Notes under the pieces: model-generated
What the model saw: the letters and a program-made list of their open reading frames with translations, nothing else
Database searches by the model: none
What the model was told of the DNA's origin: nothing
Position numbers and translations under genes: made by a program
Part shown: piece after piece, positions 1 to 8,270 of the stretch
Numbering within the stretch: the stretch's first letter is position 1
Layout: every line of letters begins with the position of its first letter
Source of the DNA: an uncultured Flavobacterium sp.
Lineage (GTDB): Bacteria; Bacteroidota; Bacteroidia; Flavobacteriales; Flavobacteriaceae
Assembly: GCF_937967675.1 (NCBI RefSeq)
Contig: NZ_CALBSN010000026.1
Span: 1 to 20,289 of the forward strand
Reading direction: 5' to 3'
DNA: 20,289 nucleotides

Positions 1-42
1 GTTAAAAATAAGATTTTATTCTTAACTTTAACTGGAAGCTAA

Positions 43-885
43 ATTAGTATATCCACTCCTTGTATTGTAACTTATAATATAACGAAAAACAGTTATATTT
101 TGTATCAAACCAAGTCATATGATTACAAGCTCCTTTCCACCACAACAAAAGAATATTTTGGACCTAACTTAACGGATGAAGTGGTAAGTACAACAAATTA
201 TACGTATAAGCCAGACAAAGTAAGTTTACCAAGCGAAATAACAACAACCAATAGTTCATCTGAAACTACAAGTACAAAACTATTTTACCCTAGTGATGCA
301 TTAGAGTTACAAAATTTAACCCCTGTAGAAACATCAAGTTTAAATACATTGCAACAACAGCATAATGTTGGTGCATTAGTAAGAACAGAAAATTATTTGA
401 ATGGTCTAAAACTTGACGTAAAACAGGTGTCATATGCTCCATTTGGTTTAAAAATTTACCCTCAAAAAATTAGTTCATTTAAAGGGAATGGTGAAAATAA
501 TTTAGAAGATAGAGTTGATTTCTATAGTTATTTTTTTGGACTACCTACATTAGTATCTCGCTCTAGTGGTACTAAAATTAAATATGAGTACAACAATAAC
601 TTACAAGTCGTTTTAAAGATAGAAAATCCTATTAATTTAGAACTTCCAACTACTCAAGGAACAAGTGCACCAAATAATTCAAGTCCATGCTACTATCAGA
701 ATTTATATCCTAATAGTATGGTAACGTCGTATGAGTATGATTCGGCAACAAATAATTTGATAAAAATAACAGATCCTAAATGTGATATTATTACTTATCA
801 TTATGATGATAATAATCGATTATTATACGTAAAAGATGCCGATGGAAATATATTAAGTGAAAATGCTTACAATTATAAAAACTAG
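43..885 (+). pseudogene. 3' fragment of a YD-repeat/RHS-like protein
   Basis: The frame is open from 43 to the stop at 883-885, but an in-frame TAA lies at 40-42 and the only start candidates are non-ATG (TTG at 100). The product has the look of the C-terminal third of a large flavobacterial YD-repeat protein: phrases such as SYDYKLLSTTTKEYF, a run of Tyr-rich strands, and YEYDSATNNLIKI and YHYDDNNRLLYVKDADGN, which are YD repeats. Such proteins are usually over 1000 residues and surface-exposed or secreted, and in Bacteroidota they can sit directly upstream of a DUF6443/RHS-core gene, as here. No signal peptide and no RHS core is present in this piece. It is therefore either a 5'-truncated remnant or a frameshifted gene whose front lies outside the window. 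The next gene starts 4 bp after its stop (or overlaps it if a GTG at 857 is used). Confidence 0.6.
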
Positions 886-889
886 AATA

Positions 890-3800
890 ATGATACTCAT
901 ATTAAGTAAATTAGATAATATACAACACGTGTTTTTTAGAATAATTTTAATTTTTGTTCCTTTTATAGTTACAGCACAAAGCTCAGATAAGAATTATATC
1001 AAAACCATAACATATAAAGTTCCTAATAGTTCTTCTGATTCCAACCCTGATAGCGAAGTTGCCAATGTACAAATCAGCTATTTTGATGGTTTAGGCAGAC
1101 CTATTCAACAAATTGCTCACAAGCAATCTAATACCAGTAAAGACATCGTAACACATATAGAATACGATGCCTTTGGCAGACAAACCAAAGAGTTTTTGCC
1201 GTATATCAGCTCGGGTAGTTCTCTTAATTATATCTCTTCTGCAGCTTCTGAAGTAGCTAGCTTTTATACTTCCGCCAATCTTGCCAATACTGGTAATCCT
1301 AACTTTGAAACTACACTATACCCTTACAGTGAAAAAGCACTTGAAAATTCTCCATTAGACAGGGTTTTAAAACAAGCAGCTCCTGGAAACCCATGGAAAA
1401 TGGGTAGTGGAAAAGAAATTAAATTTGAATACCTCACAAATAAAGAAAATGAAGTTAAGTACTTTAAAGTTATTGCTAATTGGAACGCTACTAATAAACT
1501 ATATGAACCCGCTATTGTTAGTACAGGATATTACAACCCAAATCAACTTTATAAAACCATAACCAAGGACGAAAATTGGAAAGTTTTTAGTGATAAAAAC
1601 AATACTACAGAAGAATTCAAAGACAAAAATGGTAAAGTTGTTTTAAAACGTACCTATAACGATGGAGATAAATACGATACCTATTACATTTATGACCAAT
1701 ATGGTAATCTAACCTATGTAATTCCGCCTTTAGCTGAAGGTGTTGCAAACCCAACCATCTTAAATAATTTAGGATATCAATACAAATACGACAATCGAAA
1801 TCGGTTGGTAGAAAAAAAACTTCCTGGTAAACAATGGGAATATATCGTATATGATAAAGTAGACCAGCCAGTGGCAACAGGGCCAGCATTTTCACCATAT
1901 GGTGATGGTAGCGTGGGTTGGATGATTACTCAATATGACGTGTTTGGTAGAGTTACTCAAACCGGTTGGAAACAAATGACGGTAGATCAAAATGAACGAA
2001 GCAACATGCAAACCATCATTAATACTGGAAATAATCCTTTTACTTTAACAGCAAGCGAGGTGCTATCAAAAAACTTCTATGATAATTATGATTTTAGCGG
2101 AGCTCCTAGCAATTTACCATCGCTAATTGAAAATCAAACACGTGCTACTAATGTAAAAGGATTGCCAACGGGCTCATGGGTAAAAGTATTAGACAACGCT
2201 AGCAGCAATACTGCCGAGGTGTCTTATACCCTATATGATTACAAATACAGACCCGTACATACCAAAACCACCAATCATTTAGGTGGCTATACTCAAATAG
2301 ACACTCACTTAGACTGGGCTGGAAAAACCCTATACACACAAAACAAACACAAACGCATAGCAGATGATACTGAAATAGTAGTAAAAGACATTTTTCAGTA
2401 CGATTTACAAGATAAATTAGTAGTACACAAACAACAAATAAACCAATTACCAGAACAATTAATCACTAAAAATACGTATGATGAGTTAGGACAGCTCATC
2501 AGCAAAAATGTGGGTGGTTCTGATGTAACCGGTGCAACAGGTTTGCAAAAAGTTGATTATTCTTATAATATTAGAGGATGGCTAAAACAAATTAATAATG
2601 TAACCGATATGGAAACCGATAACGATTTGTTTGCCTTTAAAATAAATTACAACGATACAGAAACCGCCACTGCTCTTTTCAACGGTAACATTTCAGAAAC
2701 CTTTTGGAAAACCAGCACCGATAATATACAACGAAAATACAAATATACCTATGATAATCTTAACCGTTTACTAAAAGCCGATTACAGCAAAGAAGGCAAC
2801 ACCGAATTTAACAGCTATTTAGAACACCTTAGCTATGACAAAAACGGAAACATTAAAAGTTTAATTAGAAATGGTGCCATGGACACCGATGGTATGCAGT
2901 TTGAAAACCCCATTGACAACTTAACCTATTTATATGATGATGATAATAAAAATCAGCTGTTACGTGTTTTCGATTCCACTGCAAACCCACAAGGTTTTAG
3001 TGATGATAGTGATGGTATATCCGATGCTGAAGATGATTATAAATATGATGATAACGGAAATATGATAAGTGATACCAATAAAGCAATAACCCATATTAGC
3101 TACAATCATTTGAATTTACCCGTAGAAATTATTTTTGGAACCTATGGCAAAATTGCCTACCTTTATAACGCAACAGGAAATAAACTAAAAAAAACTGTTA
3201 CCGAAGGAACAACAATTACAACTACTGATTACCTAACTGGTTTTCAATATAAAAACTCAAAGTTACAGTTCTTTTCGCATGCAGAAGGTTATGTTAACGC
3301 TACCGAAGAAATGGTTTTAATGGGAGGAACAAGCTATCGATTTAATTACGTGTTTAATTACACTGATCATTTAGGTAACATACGCTTAAGTTATAGCCTA
3401 GACCCAAGTACAAAAGTTCTTAAAATTATAGAAGAAAACCACTACTACCCTTTTGGACTCAAACACTCAGGCTATAATTCTGATAAAATGATGTACACAA
3501 AAGAAGCCGAGGTTTTAAAAATTAAACCCGTACCGCCTTTGTTTATTACCAGTTATAAGTATAAATACAACGGAAAAGAGTATCAAGATGAGCTAGGGCT
3601 TAATATGTACGCAATGGACATGCGTCAATATGACCCAGCCATTGCTCGTTGGGTAGTGCAAGACCCTGTAGTACATTTAAGTGTGACACCATATACAGCT
3701 TTTGATAATAACCCTGTAATATTTTCAGACCCAAGTGGTGCTGATGCCATTTATAATTGGGATGGACCAAATAAAGGACAGTATACAGATAATGGAGAAG

Positions 3801-4456
3801 TAGTTAGTTTTGAAACCGCAATGGCTCAGTATGGTTTTAATGAAGATGGTAGTGAAAAAGGAGAAGGGCAAGGAGACCCAGGTAGAAGAAGACCAAGACA
3901 GAGAGAAAGAAATAGAGGAAGGGTTGGTAGCGGTAGTTTTATTTTTGATGCCAGAGGTCAAGAATTATTTAGTCATTGGTTATCAGGGTCAGGAAAAGAC
4001 TTAATTTTAATATCTCAAGAGTGGCAGGATTATATGCGAGATAATGAAATTCTAAATAACGAGCTTATATCTCAGGCTTTTTCAATGGCTAGTGGTATGT
4101 CAGATAGAAATGAAGTAAATAGTTCTTTTGTTTCAGGTAATTTTCCTTTTGAGATTCAAAATGGCTATTTTACAGGTTATCAAATGTTACATGGTACATT
4201 GTTTTTTAGTTTTGGTGTAGTTGGTAAATATGATAAAAAAACTGATTCATATTCATTTAATTTTAATTTGAAATGGTATGATACGATTAATCCTAATCAC
4301 AGTTATGGTGCAGATACAAAGGCAAATGATTTTTTAAAGAAGTTTTACTCACCGAAAGATTATAGTGTAGAAATTCGATGGACTCAGACAATTACAGTTT
4401 CTGGAGCTGATATAAAAAACAATAATATAAATGGAACAGTTGTTACAGGAAGATAA
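890..4456 (+). CDS. DUF6443 / RHS repeat-associated core protein with variable C-terminal tip
   Basis: This is a large secreted RHS-type polymorphic toxin or surface protein. From ATG 890 there is a hydrophobic signal segment (VFFRIILIFVPFIVTA) followed by Gln, consistent with signal peptidase I. GTG 857 and GTG 929 are alternative starts; the last would give a short classical signal peptide. Residues about 30-170 resemble the DUF6443 domain (ISYFDGLGRPIQQI, YDAFGRQTKEFLPY). YD repeats follow (YDNRNRLVEKKLPG, YTYDNLNRLLKADY, YKYDDNGNMISD). The RHS core is at about 820-950, with DHLGNIRLSY, YYPFGLKHSGYN, YNGKEYQDELGLNMYAMDMRQYDPAIARW and terminal SDPSGAD. After the core comes an approximately 237-residue tip with an Arg-rich linker and no domain I recognise. 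Known RHS proteins form a shell that encloses and releases a C-terminal toxin. Toxin activity for this tip is inference. A lipoprotein gene follows by 29 bp. Confidence 0.85.
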   Translation: MILILSKLDNIQHVFFRIILIFVPFIVTAQSSDKNYIKTITYKVPNSSSDSNPDSEVANVQISYFDGLGRPIQQIAHKQSNTSKDIVTHIEYDAFGRQTKEFLPYISSGSSLNYISSAASEVASFYTSANLANTGNPNFETTLYPYSEKALENSPLDRVLKQAAPGNPWKMGSGKEIKFEYLTNKENEVKYFKVIANWNATNKLYEPAIVSTGYYNPNQLYKTITKDENWKVFSDKNNTTEEFKDKNGKVVLKRTYNDGDKYDTYYIYDQYGNLTYVIPPLAEGVANPTILNNLGYQYKYDNRNRLVEKKLPGKQWEYIVYDKVDQPVATGPAFSPYGDGSVGWMITQYDVFGRVTQTGWKQMTVDQNERSNMQTIINTGNNPFTLTASEVLSKNFYDNYDFSGAPSNLPSLIENQTRATNVKGLPTGSWVKVLDNASSNTAEVSYTLYDYKYRPVHTKTTNHLGGYTQIDTHLDWAGKTLYTQNKHKRIADDTEIVVKDIFQYDLQDKLVVHKQQINQLPEQLITKNTYDELGQLISKNVGGSDVTGATGLQKVDYSYNIRGWLKQINNVTDMETDNDLFAFKINYNDTETATALFNGNISETFWKTSTDNIQRKYKYTYDNLNRLLKADYSKEGNTEFNSYLEHLSYDKNGNIKSLIRNGAMDTDGMQFENPIDNLTYLYDDDNKNQLLRVFDSTANPQGFSDDSDGISDAEDDYKYDDNGNMISDTNKAITHISYNHLNLPVEIIFGTYGKIAYLYNATGNKLKKTVTEGTTITTTDYLTGFQYKNSKLQFFSHAEGYVNATEEMVLMGGTSYRFNYVFNYTDHLGNIRLSYSLDPSTKVLKIIEENHYYPFGLKHSGYNSDKMMYTKEAEVLKIKPVPPLFITSYKYKYNGKEYQDELGLNMYAMDMRQYDPAIARWVVQDPVVHLSVTPYTAFDNNPVIFSDPSGADAIYNWDGPNKGQYTDNGEVVSFETAMAQYGFNEDGSEKGEGQGDPGRRRPRQRERNRGRVGSGSFIFDARGQELFSHWLSGSGKDLILISQEWQDYMRDNEILNNELISQAFSMASGMSDRNEVNSSFVSGNFPFEIQNGYFTGYQMLHGTLFFSFGVVGKYDKKTDSYSFNFNLKWYDTINPNHSYGADTKANDFLKKFYSPKDYSVEIRWTQTITVSGADIKNNNINGTVVTGR

Positions 4457-4485
4457 TGCATAAAATCAATATAAAATATTAAAAT

Positions 4486-4896
4486 ATGAAGCGTATAGTT
4501 ATATTAATAATAATTTTTATGTTTTCTTGTCAAAAGGAAGATAAAAATAATCAATTTATAAAAAGTAATCAATTTGTATATGCGCCTGGCATTTATTATC
4601 ATAAACAAATAAAAATTATAATCAAAGAATTTAATGATGGGAGCTTAATTTATGGAATTGCAGATAAACTTAACAATATTATTTATCAACAGAATATAAA
4701 TCAAAGTTTTAGTAATAATTCAAATTGGTTCTTATTTATAGACCAAAATGACAATATATGGTTTTTTACTTCTGACCTACAACTAACAACAGTGTTAATA
4801 AAAGAAAATGAAACTTACGAATATAAAAAAATAGCCAAAAATAGTAATGAGATTCCTAATGAAATGAAAGCTAAAATAGAATCAATAACTAATTAA
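4486..4896 (+). CDS. Small lipoprotein, candidate immunity partner of the RHS tip
   Basis: The protein has 136 residues. The N-terminus is MKRIVILIIIFMFSC, a short basic start, a hydrophobic core and a lipobox ending in Cys15, so it should be a lipidated, membrane-anchored protein. The mature part is a small domain with alternating hydrophobic residues and several Trp (NSNWFLFIDQNDNIWFF) that looks like beta strands. I recognise no family. It starts 29 bp after the RHS gene and a terminator closes the pair, so they are probably co-transcribed. Position next to a variable RHS tip suggests an immunity protein acting in the periplasm or at the membrane, but an unrelated lipoprotein is equally possible from the sequence alone. 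Confidence 0.65.
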   Translation: MKRIVILIIIFMFSCQKEDKNNQFIKSNQFVYAPGIYYHKQIKIIIKEFNDGSLIYGIADKLNNIIYQQNINQSFSNNSNWFLFIDQNDNIWFFTSDLQLTTVLIKENETYEYKKIAKNSNEIPNEMKAKIESITN

Positions 4897-4927
4897 AATA
4901 GGATTAGTTAACTAGTTCGCAGATATA

Positions 4928-4966
4928 AACGGCATTGATGTATGAATCAGAAATGCCGTTTTTTTT
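4928..4966 (+). terminator. Rho-independent terminator after the RHS/lipoprotein pair
   Basis: An 8-bp perfect stem AACGGCAT (4928-4935) and ATGCCGTT (4953-4960) runs directly into a T tract to 4966. It lies about 30 bp after the lipoprotein stop and closes the RHS transcription unit. Confidence 0.8.
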
Positions 4967-5060
4967 AAGTTTAAATAATATGGTAATGTATCAGATTTAG
5001 TGATGAGCACTCTTTGTGTATCTAACAAATTGATAATCAATAAAAATTAAAAATATTTGC

Positions 5061-5093
5061 AAAAAAGATGAGCTATATAGTTCATCTTTTTTT
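5061..5093 (+). terminator. Hairpin with T tract upstream of the transposase gene
   Basis: AAAAAAGATGA (5061-5071) pairs with TCATCTTTTTT (5082-5092), and the loop holds the self-complementary CTATATAG. The T tract ends at 5093, one base before a possible ATG at 5094. With A and T tracts on either side it could stop transcription in both directions and would shield the transposase gene from outside transcription. Confidence 0.65.
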
Positions 5094-5120
5094 ATGTTTA
5101 AAGTGCTTAAATCAAAGAAA

Positions 5121-5819
5121 ATGATAAAAAATGAGACCTCGTGTATCAGATTTAGTGATAGCAAATTTTGCCCAAGTTGTGAATCTAATGATATTATTAA
5201 AAACGGTTTTACTATTAATAAAAAACAGCAATTTATTTGTAAATCATGCAAAAAAAGATTCATAGATTTTTATACTTATAAAGCTTATAATCATTGGGTA
5301 AACAAAAGAATTGTTCAATTTACAAAAGAAGGTCTTGGAATAAGAAGTACGGCAAGAATATTAAAAATATCAACCACAACTTTATTGAAGAGAATAATTG
5401 CAATTGCTAAGAAAATACCTAATCAGCCAATAATCAAAAACAAAACCTATGAAGTAGATGAAATCAGAACATTTATAAGAAATAAAGAACGTCCTGTTTG
5501 GATTGTGTATGCATTAGAAAGAAAAACAAAACAAGTTGTTAATTTTAGTATAGGAAGAAGAACTAAACGAACGTTACAATATGTAACAAACACATTATTA
5601 CTCTCAAATCCCAAAACTGTTTATACAGATAATTTGGTTCATTATAAATCTTTACTTAATGAATTTATTCATAGAACAAAACCTTTTGGAACAAACCACA
5701 TAGAAAGAAAAAACCTTTCACTAAGAACACATCTTAAACGGCTAAATAGGAAAACAATTTGTTTTTCAAGGAGTTTTATAATTTTACAATGTATTTTAAG
5801 GATTTATTTTTGGGGTTAA
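5121..5819 (+). CDS. IS1-family transposase (single ORF)
   Basis: This is a DDE transposase that moves the surrounding insertion sequence. Numbering from the upstream in-frame ATG at 5094, the N-terminus has a zinc finger (CPSC at 26-29, CKSC at 49-52), then a helix-turn-helix region (about 78-100, LGIRSTARILKISTTTLLKRI). The catalytic core carries D122 in YEVDEIRTF, D179 in VYTDN, and E204 in the IS1 signature NHIERKNLSLRTHLKRLNRK followed by TICFSRS. IS1 itself uses two frames joined by programmed frameshifting; here one continuous frame encodes both parts, as in a subset of the family. ATG 5121 is preferred because it is preceded by a purine-rich stretch, whereas ATG 5094 abuts the hairpin. 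All catalytic residues are present and the frame is intact, so it may be active. Confidence 0.9.
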   Translation: MIKNETSCIRFSDSKFCPSCESNDIIKNGFTINKKQQFICKSCKKRFIDFYTYKAYNHWVNKRIVQFTKEGLGIRSTARILKISTTTLLKRIIAIAKKIPNQPIIKNKTYEVDEIRTFIRNKERPVWIVYALERKTKQVVNFSIGRRTKRTLQYVTNTLLLSNPKTVYTDNLVHYKSLLNEFIHRTKPFGTNHIERKNLSLRTHLKRLNRKTICFSRSFIILQCILRIYFWG

Positions 5820-5857
5820 TTCTTTTTCACTAAATTTAAGACTCTAAAATTTTCATC

Positions 5858-6430
5858 ATGATTACCTTCTCAGAACACCTAATCGTTACAAAAGAGCTAA
5901 ATAATGTAGTATGTAGATATGCACAAAAAGTTCTTTTAAAAGAATTTTTCCTTGATTTTACATTTCTAAAAAATGAAAAAGGGAAAAGGAAAATCAAGAC
6001 AAAAAATATTAATCCCTTATTAGAGGAGTTAAGTTCCCTACAAGGTGATATTTATGGAGATGAAGAATTAGAAATTTCAGAATTTATAACTGGGTTTGTT
6101 TCTAAGCTAGATCAAAATGATAAAACAGCACTTTACTTTTTAACACTCAATGAAAATTACCTAATCTATTATGATGATTTTATAGCTAATGAAGGAGCTG
6201 ATTTGGATGAAGATTCAATTGACAAAGAATTTGGAAGAGAACTTGCTTATAAAATTTATAATCCGAAGGCATCAGGATTAGATGAAGATTTAAATGAACT
6301 CTTACAAAATGAAATTTCCTCTTTCGCAGATGATGTTGACCTAAGTGAAATAGATGAAAACACAATTGAACACATTTTGGAAACCATAGAAAGTCATTGT
6401 AATATAGCAGCATCTTTATTAATAAAATAG
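5858..6430 (+). CDS. Acidic protein of unknown function
   Basis: The protein has 190 residues and no family that I recognise. The first 60 residues are basic and hydrophobic (VCRYAQKVLLKEFFLDFTFLKN, then KGKRKIKTKNINP). The rest is strongly acidic with many Asp/Glu clusters (GDEELEISEF, GADLDEDSIDKEFGR, SFADDVDLSEIDENTIEHILETI) and is predicted by eye to be largely helical. No signal peptide or membrane segment is visible. It begins 38 bp after the transposase stop, and its first codons overlap the presumed right end of the insertion sequence, so the start codon may come from the IS or the original N-terminus may have been lost. A good terminator follows its stop. Phage-like anti-restriction proteins can be similarly acidic, but there is no direct evidence for that here. 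Confidence 0.65.
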   Translation: MITFSEHLIVTKELNNVVCRYAQKVLLKEFFLDFTFLKNEKGKRKIKTKNINPLLEELSSLQGDIYGDEELEISEFITGFVSKLDQNDKTALYFLTLNENYLIYYDDFIANEGADLDEDSIDKEFGRELAYKIYNPKASGLDEDLNELLQNEISSFADDVDLSEIDENTIEHILETIESHCNIAASLLIK

Positions 6431-6440
6431 TTTACTTTTT

Positions 6441-6475
6441 AAACCAGCTTGTAAAACTTGCTGGTTTATTTTTTT
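6441..6475 (+). terminator. Rho-independent terminator
   Basis: AAACCAGC (6441-6448) pairs with GCTGGTTT (6460-6467), followed by ATTTTTTTA. It lies 10 bp after the stop of the acidic-protein gene. Confidence 0.8.
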
Positions 6476-6513
6476 ATTTTTTCCCTCAACTTAAATTCTA
6501 CGTTTTCATGAAG

Positions 6514-6610
6514 CAAGCCATGTTTTTGATAGCAAAAACGCTCCCTTTGGTCACATGGCTTGGCAGGGTTGCACCCCACACCCCGCTGAAATCAGAACAT
6601 TTGCAATGTT
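6514..6610. other. GC-rich hairpin cluster, candidate oriT or DNA-processing site
   Basis: In an otherwise AT-rich non-coding stretch (6431-6954), this 97-bp block is much richer in G and C. It contains a 10-bp perfect inverted repeat CAAGCCATGT (6514-6523) and ACATGGCTTG (6553-6562), with a competing inner hairpin GTTTTTG (6522-6528), loop ATAG, CAAAAAC (6533-6539). GGGT-TGC-ACCC follows at 6566-6576, then ACACCCCGCTG, then AACATT-TGC-AATGTT at 6596-6610. Such clustered stems near mobilization genes are typical of oriT or single-strand initiation sites. The relaxase gene starts about 2.1 kb downstream, so the assignment is an inference. Confidence 0.45.
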
Positions 6611-6617
6611 GAAATTC

Positions 6618-6957
6618 TTGATTAATTTTCTTGTTTAATCAATTTTAATTAGAGTGTTTTTCAAACTGAAATGACTTTAAACTTCTACTTTTAAATTACA
6701 AAATACCTTCAAATTCAATTTGAAATTGAATTTGATTATAAAGTGATAAAATCTTTTTCAAAATTTATTTTTTACAGAAAATACTGCTAATTTATTTCAT
6801 TTAGCTGATTTTCAGACTCTTCTTTGTTTTGATTTTTTTAAAACATATTCATTTTTTTTATACTTTTTAAAAAGTATCAATAAAATGATTATCAGTAAGT
6901 TACGTAAATAATTTTTAATTTCAAAATATTATTTTCTGTTTCTTAATTCTATTTTTG
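6618..6957. promoter_or_regulatory. AT-rich non-coding region with perfect dyads upstream of two unknown genes
   Basis: No gene is visible here. Three dyads stand out: TTGATTAA (6618-6625) with TTAATCAA (6635-6642); a 13-bp perfect inverted repeat around one central base at 6709-6735, TCAAATTCAATTT and its complement; and an 18-bp perfect palindrome ATACTTTTTAAAAAGTAT at 6860-6877. At 6950-6957 TATTTTTG fits the Bacteroidota -7 element TAnnTTTG, without a clear -33 partner. The dyads could bind a dimeric regulator or form an origin-like control region for the genes that follow. Confidence 0.4.
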
Positions 6958-6990
6958 ATGCCATATAATTTTAAATTATTACAAAATAGT

Positions 6991-7764
6991 ATGGAGATAA
7001 AACCTTTAGTTTTTAAAAACTATGATTATATCAAATGGAATGATATCAAAAAAAAATATAGAGAAGAATATAATTTAAATCCAGTGAAATTAACAGAAAC
7101 AGAATTAAAATCCATTTTAGCTGTTCTTTTTTCCATTTGCTATCATTATCCTGTTATTGAAGAACACCAAAAAGTAGAAGTAGATGTGATTTTAACTGGT
7201 TCTATTCCAATTTCTTCTACAACCTCAAAATTCGGATTAGTTTTATTGGAAAATCTTGATAATGATAATCAAAATTGGTTTAATTTTCTTAAGGGTAAAA
7301 ACTATCTTTTATCAAAAATTTTTTCGGATTTCGAATTGAATGAATTCATTCGTTTAGCAATGATTGATTATATGGCTATCCGAAAATTTGAATATGGGAA
7401 GTTTTTTTTAAGTGAATATTCAAAATCGATTATTGATACAAGTGATTATTTTTTTGAATCTAGAGCAGAAAGAGTAAAACGAACTTTAGATATTACTTCA
7501 AACAAACTTGAGTTTGTGGCTAATAAGATTTTAAAAGAAAATACAGTAATGAGTAGTAAAGATTTGTTAATCATGTCTTTTACTTTTAATGAGTATTTTT
7601 CAAAATCTAGTAATAAAGATGTTGTTTATGCTATCACAAATTATATTGTAAGAGATAACTTTTTTGAATTAATAGTAAAGAAAAAAATTTTCAAAGAGAA
7701 AATTAATAAAACATTAGGTACAAATTGGAATTTAAATAGAGGACGAGGAGGTCACAAAAGATAA
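6991..7764 (+). CDS. Unknown protein of the mobilizable element backbone
   Basis: Start ATG 6991 (MEIKPLVFKN) is preferred because an upstream ATG at 6958 sits on the presumed -7 promoter element. The frame itself is open further upstream. The product of about 257 residues is mixed alpha/beta with no signal peptide. It ends in a basic, glycine-rich tail (NLNRGRGGHKR) that could contact nucleic acid. I recognise no catalytic motif. Its stop codon overlaps the start of the next gene (TAATG), so the two are translationally coupled. Lying between the hairpin-rich region and the mob genes, it could take part in replication, excision or control of the element, which is inference from position only. 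Confidence 0.6.
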   Translation: MEIKPLVFKNYDYIKWNDIKKKYREEYNLNPVKLTETELKSILAVLFSICYHYPVIEEHQKVEVDVILTGSIPISSTTSKFGLVLLENLDNDNQNWFNFLKGKNYLLSKIFSDFELNEFIRLAMIDYMAIRKFEYGKFFLSEYSKSIIDTSDYFFESRAERVKRTLDITSNKLEFVANKILKENTVMSSKDLLIMSFTFNEYFSKSSNKDVVYAITNYIVRDNFFELIVKKKIFKEKINKTLGTNWNLNRGRGGHKR

Positions 7765-8267
7765 TGAAAAAAGAAATATTAATCGACGCTGTTAAATTTG
7801 TTGAAAATTTACAAGATGAATCATCTATATTGGTTATTGATGGCCATTTTTTTAATCTTAGTCAGCTAAAAGCAATACAAAAAAAGCTTCTAAATTCTGA
7901 TAGAGAATTAAAAGAAATGGGTATTGTAGTTAAAGAAAATCTTTCCATAAGAAGGGCTTTAATAGTTTTACTTCAGGAGAAATATTATCCATTAAAAACC
8001 TATAACGAAATTGACATCAATTTAGAGCAACTTGTAAAGCAAGCCAAAGTTAGATTTCAAATTGAAAATAGAAGTATTAATAAGTTAAATACACCACAAG
8101 CCATACATCCTAAAAATCCATGTCATCATTATGAAGATAGACCGCTGGAAAAAGGACATTATAAAAATGCATTGAAGCTATTGGTTAATCCTTGTCAATT
8201 GTTTTTTCAAGATGAAAATGCTTTTATAAATCTTGTTACTATCTATGAAGATATTCTAAATTGTTAG
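7764..8267 (+). CDS. Unknown protein coupled to the preceding gene
   Basis: The product has 167 residues and no family that I recognise. The N-terminal half is regular helix/strand (MKKEILIDAVKFVENL, SILVIDGHFFNL, LKAIQKKLLNSDRELKEMG). The second half has a Cys/His group (IHPKNPCHHYEDRPLEKGHYKN and VNPCQLFF) that might bind a metal but matches no standard finger. It begins within the stop codon of the upstream gene, so translation is coupled, and two hairpins follow its stop. Co-expression suggests that the pair works together. Confidence 0.6.
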   Translation: MKKEILIDAVKFVENLQDESSILVIDGHFFNLSQLKAIQKKLLNSDRELKEMGIVVKENLSIRRALIVLLQEKYYPLKTYNEIDINLEQLVKQAKVRFQIENRSINKLNTPQAIHPKNPCHHYEDRPLEKGHYKNALKLLVNPCQLFFQDENAFINLVTIYEDILNC

Positions 8268-8270
8268 CTA

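Larger units (their letters stand above)
4982..5866 (+). mobile_element. IS1-family insertion sequence, ends uncertain
   Basis: The interval is defined by the IS1-family transposase gene and by terminal GGTAAT at 4982 and its complement ATTACC ending at 5866, which resembles the GGTAATG end of IS1. Inside these the two ends match only weakly. A better internal inverted match is TGTATCAGATTTAGTGAT at 4987-5004 against the complement of 5826-5842 (ATTTAGTGA shared). The 9-bp flanks at 4973-4981 and 5867-5875 differ, so there is no visible target duplication. This may reflect an adjacent deletion or wrong end assignment. A terminator-like hairpin precedes the transposase gene, as in many insertion sequences that block read-through. 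Confidence 0.6.

Noticed and set aside
3810..4004. Plus-strand alternate frame inside the RHS tip linker
   Set aside because: It is Lys/Glu-rich sequence from a purine-rich stretch of the Arg-rich linker, with no domain and no separate start signal.
4997..5263. Minus-strand open frame across the IS left end
   Set aside because: It runs through the terminator-like hairpin and opposite the transposase zinc finger; no homology is visible.
6431..7000. Left attachment site repeating the tRNA-fMet 3' end
   Set aside because: I looked for the T-arm and acceptor sequence of the tRNA around the insertion sequence and backbone start and found no match; the left border is therefore not called.
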